Positions 1 through 7,480 of a stretch of DNA of 22,840 nt are shown here, one piece after another. The DNA is from CAG-390 sp051867815 (GTDB taxonomy: Bacteria > Bacillota > Clostridia > Oscillospirales > CAG-272): contig JBJDZD010000001.1 of assembly GCA_051867815.1 (NCBI GenBank), positions 1-22,840 on the forward strand, written 5' to 3'. Position numbers and translations under genes: made by a program. Below the pieces are notes generated by a model, which made no database searches, had not been told where the DNA came from, and saw only the letters and a list, made by a program, of their open reading frames with translations. Numbering within the stretch: the first letter of the stretch is position 1; each line of letters opens with the position of its first letter.

Positions 1-363
1 AGAAGCGGAATCGCAAGGGACGGCTACGACCAAGCGTGCTCCTTCGCCCGTGCCGTCGCAAAGCGCTCCGGTTTTGCACATAAGACCCTTCTGCGACGCG
101 TCAAGCACACTAAACAGCAGAAATATCTGGACGTCAGCGAACGAATGGAGAACGTCAAGGGTATGTTCGGTATCAAAAACGGCGATGCTCTCAAAGGAAA
201 GAACGTAATTCTCGTGGATGACCTCGTGACGACGGGCGCGACCGTCAGCGAGGCGGCAAGCGTTCTTTACGAATGCGGCGCGAGGAAGGTGATCTGCGTT
301 TGTATTGCAAGGTCAAAACGAAAAGAAAGCGCAGACAGCTCTCAACCAATTAACGACCGATAA
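1..363 (+). CDS. comF: ComF-family phosphoribosyltransferase, 3' part
   Basis: The frame is open from base 1 to the TAA at 361-363, so this is the C-terminal 120 residues of a protein that starts outside the window. It contains a type I phosphoribosyltransferase PRPP-binding loop, VILVDDLVTTGATV (bases 205-246), and upstream a GYDQA segment followed by a basic stretch, as in the ComF/GntX family. ComF proteins take part in natural competence DNA uptake in some Firmicutes, but many non-competent bacteria keep a copy and the reaction is not settled. The last dozen residues (RSKRKESADSSQPINDR) are basic and polar and probably disordered. The N-terminal zinc-ribbon usual in ComF cannot be checked here. 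A generic purine or pyrimidine phosphoribosyltransferase is the alternative, but the short size after the PRPP loop and the GYDQA motif favour ComF. Confidence 0.82.
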   Translation, partial: RSGIARDGYDQACSFARAVAKRSGFAHKTLLRRVKHTKQQKYLDVSERMENVKGMFGIKNGDALKGKNVILVDDLVTTGATVSEAASVLYECGARKVICVCIARSKRKESADSSQPINDR

Positions 364-367
364 TATT

Positions 368-404
368 CACACCACCGCGATTCACGCCGATTCGCGGTGG
401 TGTG
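368..404. terminator. 13-bp hairpin after comF
   Basis: CACACCACCGCGA at 368-380 pairs perfectly with TCGCGGTGGTGTG at 392-404 around an 11-nt loop. It starts five bases after the comF stop. No U-run follows directly, so it may be a weak terminator or an mRNA 3'-end stabiliser. It separates comF from the mreB promoter. Confidence 0.55.
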
Positions 405-477
405 CTCGTAAGAGAAGTTTTGGGTGACATCGACGGCAAGAATTTGATAGAAAATTTGTATTATTTTTTGAAAAGTG

Positions 478-512
478 TTGCTTTTTAAGCTCATTTATAG
501 TATAATTATAAT
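478..512 (+). promoter_or_regulatory. Sigma-A-type promoter of the mreB run
   Basis: TTGCTT at 478-483 and TATAAT at 501-506 are separated by exactly 17 nt. A second TATAAT follows at once (507-512), so the start point may be blurred. The flanks are A/T rich. The mreB start lies about 40 nt downstream. This is the only clear promoter I found before the gene run that extends to about 8080. Confidence 0.75.
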
Positions 513-554
513 GTATTATTATAAAATAGCGGCAATATGCCGTGAGGAAGATAA

Positions 555-1595
555 ATGAATAAACCGTGTTTCAGAAAGGATATTGGTATCGATCTCGGAA
601 CTGCAAGCTGTCTTGTCTATGTCAGAGGCAAGGGCATCGTGCTTTCCGAGCCTTCTGTCGTTGCCGTTAACCTTGATACAGACGAAGTCATCGCCATCGG
701 CAGAGAGGCGCAGACGATGATCGGGCGCACACCGGCAAATATTGTGACGGTGCGGCCGCTTCGCGACGGTGTTATAAGCCAATACGACCGCACTCTTGAA
801 ATGCTCCAGCATTTTCTCAGAACTGCCTGTGGGCGTATGATAATTCCCCCCAGAGTCGTTATATGCGTTCCCTCGGGAATCACCGAGGTTGAGGAGCGTG
901 CGGTGGAGGATGCCGTACGCAATGCAGGAGCGCGCGCCGCGTATCTCATTGAGGAGCCGGTGGCGGCGGCTATCGGAGCAGGTATAGATATTTCCGCGCC
1001 CAGCGGAAATATGATAGTTGATATCGGCGGCGGAACGACCGATATTGCAGTAATCTCTCTTGAGGGTGTCGTAGTTTCGGAGTCGATCAAGGTTGCAGGT
1101 GATAAATTCGACGAGGCAATCATCAGATACGTCAGACAAAAATATAATATACTCATAGGTGAGCGTACCGCGGAGAGCATAAAGATTCGTCTCGGTACGG
1201 TTTTCAAGCCCACTCGTCTTGAGCAAATGGACGTCAAGGGTCGCTGCCTTGCGCAGGGGCTTCCGAAATACGTCACGCTGAGCAATTACGAAATGCTGGA
1301 GGCTCTGCTCGGCCCGATAACGGCAATTATTGATGCTATCTGTCAGGTTATCGAGCGCACGCCGCCGGAGCTTGTTGCGGATATCATCAACAACGGCATT
1401 GCCATGACGGGCGGAGGCTCTTTGCTTCGCGGCTTTGATAAGCTCATCGAGGATTTGACGGGCATTAAAACGTATGTCGCAAAGGACGCCATATCCTGCG
1501 TTGCAATAGGTACGGGCAAGGCTCTTGAGAATATCAATATGTTCAATGAAGGCTCGATTAATTTCACGAGGTCGCAAAAGCGAAACAATCATTGA
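555..1595 (+). CDS. mreB: MreB/Mbl-family rod-shape actin homologue
   Basis: This 346-residue protein is a bacterial actin that forms filaments under the membrane and guides cell-wall elongation enzymes. The N-terminus has the phosphate-1 loop (DIGIDLGTAS, about residues 9-18), then GKGIVLSEPSVVAV. The phosphate-2 region is DIGGGTTDIAVISLEG in mid-protein. LIGERTAESIKI, ERTPPELVADI and the adenosine-site TGGGSLLRGF complete a normal MreB/Mbl signature, and the length is normal. An SD (GAGGAAG) sits at the usual distance before ATG 555. No mreC or mreD follows, which is typical of Mbl or second MreB copies in Firmicutes; whether this is MreB, Mbl or MreBH cannot be decided from this window. 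The stop at 1593-1595 is 14 nt before the rlmB ATG, so the two are probably co-transcribed. Confidence 0.93.
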   Translation: MNKPCFRKDIGIDLGTASCLVYVRGKGIVLSEPSVVAVNLDTDEVIAIGREAQTMIGRTPANIVTVRPLRDGVISQYDRTLEMLQHFLRTACGRMIIPPRVVICVPSGITEVEERAVEDAVRNAGARAAYLIEEPVAAAIGAGIDISAPSGNMIVDIGGGTTDIAVISLEGVVVSESIKVAGDKFDEAIIRYVRQKYNILIGERTAESIKIRLGTVFKPTRLEQMDVKGRCLAQGLPKYVTLSNYEMLEALLGPITAIIDAICQVIERTPPELVADIINNGIAMTGGGSLLRGFDKLIEDLTGIKTYVAKDAISCVAIGTGKALENINMFNEGSINFTRSQKRNNH

Positions 1596-1609
1596 GTTCG
1601 GAGTTTAAA

Positions 1610-2419
1610 ATGGACAATAAAACCAATTACAAGCACGGTCGCAGACCCATCAAGCGTGAGGGCAATGCGGTGCATGAAGTTGCGGAAGGCATAATTTACG
1701 GCAGAAATCAGGTGCGCGAGCTGTTAAAGGCGGAACGCGCCGTAGACAAGATATATCTGCGCAAGGGCGACCGCGAGGGAAGCGTGATTCAAATAATCGC
1801 CATGGCGTCAGAAAAGGGCATACCGATAGTTGACGTAGAGCGCGAAAAGCTCGATCAGCTTTGCGGTGGCGGAAACCATCAAGGCGTTGCGGCAATGGCG
1901 GCAGAAAAGGATTATTGCGAGGTCGCGGATATTCTTCGGATAGCCGAGGAGAGGGGCGAGGAACCCTTTATCGTTATTCTTGACGGTGTTGAGGATCCCT
2001 ACAATCTGGGAGCGGTCATAAGATGCGCCGAATGTGCCGGAGCGCACGGCGTTATCATTCCGAAAAGACGCGCGGCAGGCCTTACGCCTGCGGCGGCAAA
2101 ATCCTCGGCAGGCGCGCTCGAACACATGGCGGTTGCAAAGGTCGTTAATATCGCGGCGGCTATCGAGGAGCTTCAGGCGGCAGGCGTTTGGGTCTACGCC
2201 GCTGAAGCGGACGGTGACGAGCTTTACGGGGTTGACATGAACCGCGCCGCGGCGTTCGTGTTCGGAAGTGAGGGGCGTGGAGTTTCCCGTCTTGTGTGCG
2301 AAAAGAGCGACTACAAGATTTCAATTCCCATGTACGGAAAAGTCAATTCGATGAATGTTTCAACTGCGGCGGCTGTTGTGCTTACTGAAGCTGCAAGACA
2401 GAAGCATTCTGCAAAATAA
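1610..2419 (+). CDS. rlmB: RlmB-type 23S rRNA 2'-O-methyltransferase (SpoU/TrmH family)
   Basis: The 269-residue product is a SPOUT-class methyltransferase that should use S-adenosylmethionine to 2'-O-methylate a guanosine of 23S rRNA. The N-terminal 80 residues form an L30e-like RNA-binding domain (IIYGRNQVRELLKAER). The catalytic domain carries all three SPOUT motifs: motif 1 DGVEDPYNLGAVIRCAE with the catalytic Asn and Arg, motif 2 VFGSEGRGVSRL, and motif 3 IPMYGKVNSMNVSTAAAV, which forms the knot that binds AdoMet. An in-frame TTG at 1592 would overlap mreB. ATG 1610 is preferred because CGGAG lies 6 nt before it. A short basic N-terminal tail precedes the domain. The exact target (RlmB G2251 or a paralogue such as TrmH/YacO) is inferred from overall similarity. 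Confidence 0.9.
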   Translation: MDNKTNYKHGRRPIKREGNAVHEVAEGIIYGRNQVRELLKAERAVDKIYLRKGDREGSVIQIIAMASEKGIPIVDVEREKLDQLCGGGNHQGVAAMAAEKDYCEVADILRIAEERGEEPFIVILDGVEDPYNLGAVIRCAECAGAHGVIIPKRRAAGLTPAAAKSSAGALEHMAVAKVVNIAAAIEELQAAGVWVYAAEADGDELYGVDMNRAAAFVFGSEGRGVSRLVCEKSDYKISIPMYGKVNSMNVSTAAAVVLTEAARQKHSAK

Positions 2420-2437
2420 AATAAGGTGGAAGAAAAA

Positions 2438-4921
2438 ATGGCTGATGATAACAAGAGAAACGCTTTGTTCAGCAAGCTGTTCGGAAAAGAAAACTCACAG
2501 GAGAGCGTCCCACAGGCAGAAGCTGAGGCTTCCTTGAACGAAAGTCAGGCTCCGGCTTCGGAAAACGAACGGCACGAGGAATACGAGGATTGGTTTTACG
2601 ATACAATAAACGATGACGAGGCGGAGAGCGACCTTTCCGATACTATTGAAGCTCTCTTCGGCGACGGGGATGACGAAACAACACCGCCGACGAACGAGGA
2701 TTATATTTTCTTGGATTCCGAGACCGTCGATGAAGCCGCTCAGGAGATTTCGGAGGAGTATTACGAAGAAGCTCCAAAGGACACCCCGGATGACAGCGAA
2801 TTCGTTTTCGATGACGAGCCGGACGAGACGGACAAGACGGACGAGACGGACGAGACTGACAAGCCGGACGAGACGGACAAGCCGGTCTATGCTCCCGAAC
2901 CCGAACTTGAACCCGAAGCGGTATTTGTCGAGGATGATTACGACGGATACTCTTTTGAGGACGAAGCCGACGGTGAAGAATACCTTGAGCCGGAGGAAGA
3001 AAACGGGATTTTTGAGGAAGAGTCGCAGGAATCCCCCGAAAGGGCGGTCGACGAGGATACCGCCAATTTGTTGCGCGCACTCGGCTATGAAGGCGCGGCT
3101 TCTGAAAAACTCAAAAAGGCTTCTTCCCGACCCGAATCCGCCAAGGCAAGAGCTTCCGACCTTTCCATGGCGTTTGCATACGAAGGCAAGGAATTCACGA
3201 GCCGCTCGCAGATATCCGATATCAAGCGCGCGTATTCCCGTGACCGCAAGCAGGTTATGATTCGCCTTGTCGGAACGCTTTTGTTCACCGTTCTTCTCGC
3301 CATCTACGATGCCTTTGGAAAATCCTTCGGCGGTGCGCTTGACGTCAGTGTTTATCCCGTGGTAAATATTCTGATGTCGCTCCAGCTATTGCTGATCGCA
3401 TCCGTATTTTCAATAAAACAGATATACTCGGGAATTGACGGCATAATCAAGTCAAAGCCCATATTCCATTCACTCAGCGCCACGGCACTTATTCTGACCG
3501 TTATCTACGACATTGTGATTGCCATTGCCGCTCCCGAAAGCTTTACGCTTTACAATTTCCCTGCGGCTATCTGCCTGCTTCTCAGCGTTGCCCACGACTG
3601 TTTCGTTCTCGAACGTGAGATTTATGTTTTTGACAGGCTTTCCTCATGGCAGAGTATCGTAACGCTCGAAAGAGTTGATTCCTCGGAGCTTGCCGCGGAA
3701 CTTGGAGAGGCGCACGTCGGCTCAACGGGCAATAATGTCGGTGACGCCTTCCACCTCAGGAAGGGCGAATTTGCGGAGAATTATTTCAGGCATATCAATC
3801 GCCCCCATCCATCTGCAAAGGTCATCAACTATCTTATCATTGTACCGGTTTTGGCGCTTTCCTTCATATTTGCTTTGATCAGCGCGGCATCGGGGAACAC
3901 GTTTGTCGACATTTGCAATGCCTTCATAGTCGTCAATCTCATTTGTTTGCCGAGTGCGATGCTTGTGACCATGACCTATCCCTTCTTCGCGCTTGTTTCC
4001 AAGCATCTTAACGCCGATTCCGTCGTTTTCAGCGAATCCGATGTCAGCGAGTATAAGAATGTCGATACCGTTGTATTTGACGAGGCCGACCTCTTTGACG
4101 ATGGCTCGCTCACAATAAACCGCATTTCCGTTTGTGACAAGAATCGCATGCAGGACGTATTTGACATAATGTGCGCGGTCTCCGCGCTCTATGACCGCAT
4201 CGGCGGAAGAATCGCCGGCGTATTCAAGGCTTCGACGGCGGATGCCGAGGAGCCGGAAAACGTTCGCGTTTTGAATGTTGTTGACGGCGGATTTGAGGGA
4301 ATTGCCGGAGATCACAGATATGTTGTCGGCTCCGATGCGTACCTCACCTCGCTCGGTATCCCCGTTATGAGATATTACGACGACAAATACATTGCCTCCA
4401 ACCACGGCGGAGTTGTATTGCATATTGCCGTTGACGGCGTTGAGGTGTTCAAGCTTTACCTTACTTACCGCATTTCCGACAGCATGCTCGGATTTATCAA
4501 CGAGCTTCCCGACAACAATATTCGCATAGTCATGCATACCGTTGACCCCAACATTAACATTGAACTCGTGACAAGGCTTCTTGCAAACGGCTTCAACGGC
4601 GACTTCACTCTCGTTCGCAAACCATATGCCGAGACAGAGAAGGCAACCGTTGCCCAAACTTCCTTTGAGGGCGGCATGCTCGTCAACGGCGAAAATCCCG
4701 AGTCCGTCATCGACGTTGTGAAGTCCTGCCGCGGATACGACAGAGTCTCAAAGCTCAACTTCATTCTCAGCATGGTTGCATACGTTCTCGGTGCGATACT
4801 TTCGGTATGCCTTGGCGTTATCGGTGCAATAGTCGGCCTTTCTTCAATGTTCGTTTTCCTGTTCCAGTTGCTCTCGGTCATTCCGTGCTTCGTTCTGGTT
4901 CACTTAATACTCAGTAAATAA
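2438..4921 (+). CDS. Acidic membrane protein built on a degenerate P1B-type ATPase
   Basis: This 827-residue protein has no name I recognise. Residues 1-270 are strongly acidic and low in complexity, with eight D-[EK]-[TP] repeats at 126-149. The rest follows the P1B ATPase plan. Four membrane helices lie near 276-292, 305-327, 343-366 and 372-390. A short loop of about 70 residues stands where the actuator domain should be. Two more helices follow (462-484 and 489-515), the second with CLPSAM (Pro 505) where copper pumps have CPC. Then comes VDTVVFD with Asp548 in the place of the phosphorylated Asp. An N-domain-like GFEGIAGDHRYVVGSD follows (from 618), then MHTVDPN (Asp703) where TGDN is expected, and two final helices from about 773. 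KTGT, TGE and GDGxND are absent, so transport by phospho-enzyme cycling is unlikely. ATG 2438 is chosen over GTG 2426 because AGGTGG lies 8 nt upstream. It sits 18 nt after rlmB. Confidence 0.8.
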   Translation: MADDNKRNALFSKLFGKENSQESVPQAEAEASLNESQAPASENERHEEYEDWFYDTINDDEAESDLSDTIEALFGDGDDETTPPTNEDYIFLDSETVDEAAQEISEEYYEEAPKDTPDDSEFVFDDEPDETDKTDETDETDKPDETDKPVYAPEPELEPEAVFVEDDYDGYSFEDEADGEEYLEPEEENGIFEEESQESPERAVDEDTANLLRALGYEGAASEKLKKASSRPESAKARASDLSMAFAYEGKEFTSRSQISDIKRAYSRDRKQVMIRLVGTLLFTVLLAIYDAFGKSFGGALDVSVYPVVNILMSLQLLLIASVFSIKQIYSGIDGIIKSKPIFHSLSATALILTVIYDIVIAIAAPESFTLYNFPAAICLLLSVAHDCFVLEREIYVFDRLSSWQSIVTLERVDSSELAAELGEAHVGSTGNNVGDAFHLRKGEFAENYFRHINRPHPSAKVINYLIIVPVLALSFIFALISAASGNTFVDICNAFIVVNLICLPSAMLVTMTYPFFALVSKHLNADSVVFSESDVSEYKNVDTVVFDEADLFDDGSLTINRISVCDKNRMQDVFDIMCAVSALYDRIGGRIAGVFKASTADAEEPENVRVLNVVDGGFEGIAGDHRYVVGSDAYLTSLGIPVMRYYDDKYIASNHGGVVLHIAVDGVEVFKLYLTYRISDSMLGFINELPDNNIRIVMHTVDPNINIELVTRLLANGFNGDFTLVRKPYAETEKATVAQTSFEGGMLVNGENPESVIDVVKSCRGYDRVSKLNFILSMVAYVLGAILSVCLGVIGAIVGLSSMFVFLFQLLSVIPCFVLVHLILSK
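2813..2884 (+). repeat. Eight 9-nt in-frame tandem repeats (Asp-Glu/Lys-Thr/Pro)
   Basis: Eight consecutive 9-mers of the form GAC(G/A)AG(A/C)C(G/T) encode DEP, DET, DKT, DET, DET, DKP, DET, DKP in the acidic N-terminal region of the pseudo-ATPase. Units differ at one to three positions. Such a repeat may change copy number between strains without breaking the frame. Confidence 0.85.
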
Positions 4922-4931
4922 GGATCAAAAA

Positions 4932-6779
4932 ATGTACGATTCATCACTTTTGCGCTCCGTACAGCGGCCGGGAAGATATGCGGGCGGCGAATACGGTCAG
5001 ATTATCAAGGACAAAGAGCAGGTAAAGGCGCGTTTTGCCTTCTGCTTCCCGGATTCATACGAGATCGGAATGTCCAACCTCGGCATGAGAATACTGTACG
5101 GCGTTCTCAATCAGTCGGCTGACGTATGGTGCGAGCGCGTTTTTGCACCGTGGCAGGACATGGCAGACCGCCTGCGCGAGAAGAGCATTCTTCTCAAGGC
5201 GCACGAAAGCGGCGATGATGTCCGTGACTTTGATTTTCTCGGCTTCACTCTCCAATACGAGATGTGCTACACGAATATTCTCAATGTTCTGGAGCTTTCG
5301 GGCATTCCGCTCTTGGCGGCACAGAGAGGGGAAGAATTCCCCATCGTTATTGGCGGCGGACCCTGCGCGGTCAACCCCGAACCGGTGGCTGATTTCTTCG
5401 ACCTCTTCAATATTGGAGAGGGAGAGGAGATGCTGCCTGAGATAGTAGCTCTCTACGTCAAAATGAAGGAAGCCGGCGCATCCAAGAAGGAATTTCTCCT
5501 CGAAGCGGCGCGCACGATCCCCGGCGTTTACGTCCCGTCACTCTATGACGTTGAGTACAATGAGGACGGAACGGTCAAATCATATACTCCGAACGCCGAG
5601 GGCGTTCCCGCCAAGGTTAGCAAGCGCATAGTAACCGACCTTGACACCATGTATTTCCCCGAGGCGGTCGTTATGCCCTACCTTGAAGCGGTCCAGGACA
5701 GAATAATGCTTGAGGTGTTCCGCGGATGCATTCGCGGTTGCCGATTCTGCCAAGCCGGAATGATTTACAGGCCCGTCCGTGAGAAATCACCGGAAACCCT
5801 GCTCCGCCAGGCAAGATGCCTCTACGAGGCAACGGGTTACGAGGAAATATCTCTGACCTCGCTTTCCACCTCCGACTACACCCGTCTGCCGGAGCTTACC
5901 GACGGACTTATTGATTGGACGCGCGAGAAAAACGTCAATCTTTCGCTTCCCTCGCTCCGCATCGACTCCTTCACAAAGGAGCTTATGGACAAGGTAGCAT
6001 CAGTCCGCGCATCGTCCATCACTTTTGCCCCCGAGGCGGGAACACAGCGTCTGCGCGACGTTATCAATAAGAACGTTACGGAGGAAGACCTGATGCGTTC
6101 CGCATCGATTGCTTTCGGTGCCGGCAAGGAGCAGGTAAAGCTCTATTTCATGAGCGGTCTTCCCACGGAGACCGACGAGGATATAGAGGGCATTGCAAAG
6201 CTGGCGCGCGCAACGCTCGACCGGTTCTATGCAACGCCAAATCATAGCCGCCGTGCGCCCACGATCGGCGTCAGCGTTTCGTGCTTCGTTCCCAAGCCCT
6301 TCACGCCCTTCCAATGGGAAGCTCAAGACACCGTGGATGAGCTTATCCGCAAGCAGCAGCTGCTCAAGCCCCTCTTGCAGGATCGCAAGATCAAGTATCA
6401 TCATCACGATGCCCGCGTTTCCCATATCGAGGCGGTTCTTGCACTCGGCGACAGAAGGCTTTCAAAGGCGCTCCTGCTCGCGCATGAGCGCGGATTCGGC
6501 TTTGATGCATGGGATGAGTACTTCGATGCCGAGGCATGGATGAAGGTATTTGCCGATTCCGGAATTGATACCGCCTTCTATGCAAACCGCCGCCGCGCGG
6601 ATGACGAGGTCCTTCCTTGGGACGTCATCGACGTCGGCGTAACCAAAGAATTCCTTCTTCGCGAGAAGAAGAAGGCATACGAGGAAAAGACCACGCCCTC
6701 ATGCCGCGAGCATTGCTCGGGCTGCGGCGCAAATTGCCTGGGAGGTAAGGATATATGCTGTCCGAATTCAAACAAATAA
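4932..6779 (+). CDS. B12-binding-type radical SAM protein (TIGR03960-like)
   Basis: The 615-residue product has an N-terminal cobalamin-binding-like region (residues 1 to about 230, with FCFPDSYEIGMSNLGMRILY and FPIVIGGGPCAVNPEP). The radical SAM core follows, opening with CIRGCRFC: Cys266, Cys270 and Cys273 bind a [4Fe-4S] cluster that cleaves AdoMet. Inside the core are SLPSLRIDSF, TFAPEAGTQRLRDVINKN and FMSGLPTETDEDI, typical of this family. The C-terminal tail adds six cysteines (591, 595, 598, 602, 609, 610), suggesting an extra metal site. The substrate is unknown. The next gene overlaps by 25 nt and is its usual DUF2344 partner; the two occur fused in some species. In many Firmicutes the pair sits just before an RNase E/G gene and rplU, which hints at a role around ribosome or tRNA modification (inference). 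The start is ATG 4932 with AAGGA 7 nt upstream; no B12 His motif was confirmed. Confidence 0.88.
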   Translation: MYDSSLLRSVQRPGRYAGGEYGQIIKDKEQVKARFAFCFPDSYEIGMSNLGMRILYGVLNQSADVWCERVFAPWQDMADRLREKSILLKAHESGDDVRDFDFLGFTLQYEMCYTNILNVLELSGIPLLAAQRGEEFPIVIGGGPCAVNPEPVADFFDLFNIGEGEEMLPEIVALYVKMKEAGASKKEFLLEAARTIPGVYVPSLYDVEYNEDGTVKSYTPNAEGVPAKVSKRIVTDLDTMYFPEAVVMPYLEAVQDRIMLEVFRGCIRGCRFCQAGMIYRPVREKSPETLLRQARCLYEATGYEEISLTSLSTSDYTRLPELTDGLIDWTREKNVNLSLPSLRIDSFTKELMDKVASVRASSITFAPEAGTQRLRDVINKNVTEEDLMRSASIAFGAGKEQVKLYFMSGLPTETDEDIEGIAKLARATLDRFYATPNHSRRAPTIGVSVSCFVPKPFTPFQWEAQDTVDELIRKQQLLKPLLQDRKIKYHHHDARVSHIEAVLALGDRRLSKALLLAHERGFGFDAWDEYFDAEAWMKVFADSGIDTAFYANRRRADDEVLPWDVIDVGVTKEFLLREKKKAYEEKTTPSCREHCSGCGANCLGGKDICCPNSNK

Positions 6780-7462
6780 GCTATTATCCCGTCCTCGAGA
6801 CACCTGCAACCGTCCGCCTCTGCTTCTGCAAAAAAGGCGCGCTTCAATATATATCGCATCTTGATCTGCAGCGCACGTTCCGCCGCATCCTTACTCGCGC
6901 GGAGCTTCCGCTTTGGTACACGCAGGGCTTCAATCCCCATCCGAAGCTTGTTTTCGGCCTGCCCCTGCCAATCGGCTGTGAGAGCGTTTGCGAGATGGCG
7001 GACATCAAGCTGACGCGCGATATGCCGTCCGAGGACATCCTCGCGCGCCTGCATAAAGCGACCGTAGCCGACCTTGATTTCTTTGACTGCTACCCGGCAG
7101 AGAGAAAATTTACGGACATTGCCGCGGCGCGCTACGAGTACGTCATCGACTGCGCATGCGACGACGAAATGCTCGATAAGATAGGCAGAGTTCTCTCAAA
7201 CAGTCCGCTTACGGTGCTCAAGCATACAAAATCGGGCGAGAAGGAAGTGGATATCTTCCCGATGATAAAGGAATTCAGCCTTGAAAGAGAAGGCGAAAAA
7301 CTCAAGCTCGGCGCTCTCCTCTGCGCAGGAAGCGCGGACAATCTCAGCCCCGAATACCTTCTCGAGGCACTCCGCAAGAGGCTGATCTTCTTGCGCGAGG
7401 AAGAAAATTATTCTATCCTGCGCCTATGTGTCTACGACGGCGCCGGCAAGATATTCAAGTAA
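6755..7462 (+). CDS. DUF2344 (TIGR03936-like) radical SAM-associated protein
   Basis: The 235-residue protein matches the family found beside or fused to TIGR03960 radical SAM proteins. The diagnostic part is the first 100 residues: VRLCFCKKGALQYISHLDLQ, then LPLWYTQGFNPHPKLVFGLP, then GCESVCEMADIKL. No enzymatic motif is known for the family, and it probably acts as a partner or substrate-recognition subunit. The start overlaps the upstream gene by 25 nt, with a good SD (GGAGG at 6741-6745, 9 nt before ATG 6755) inside the upstream Cys-rich tail, so translation is likely coupled. The C-terminal half is less conserved to the eye and ends DGAGKIFK. Confidence 0.88.
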   Translation: MLSEFKQISYYPVLETPATVRLCFCKKGALQYISHLDLQRTFRRILTRAELPLWYTQGFNPHPKLVFGLPLPIGCESVCEMADIKLTRDMPSEDILARLHKATVADLDFFDCYPAERKFTDIAAARYEYVIDCACDDEMLDKIGRVLSNSPLTVLKHTKSGEKEVDIFPMIKEFSLEREGEKLKLGALLCAGSADNLSPEYLLEALRKRLIFLREEENYSILRLCVYDGAGKIFK

Positions 7463-7480
7463 GCACAAGGAAGTAAAAGA

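Noticed and set aside
519..1592. 357-codon open frame antisense to the whole of mreB
   Set aside because: It mirrors a strongly conserved gene, has no SD or family motif, and is explained by the codon bias of mreB.
1592..1609. TTG start for rlmB, adding six residues
   Set aside because: It overlaps mreB and has no SD; ATG 1610 has CGGAG 6 nt upstream.
2426..2437. GTG start for the pseudo-ATPase
   Set aside because: The GTG is part of the SD (AGGTGG) that serves ATG 2438.
2813..2884. A CRISPR-like or mobile repeat array
   Set aside because: The units are 9 nt, contiguous, in frame and coding, with no spacers.
3722..4657. 311-codon antisense frame within the pseudo-ATPase gene
   Set aside because: Composition is a shadow of the plus-strand codons; no recognisable domain or start signal.
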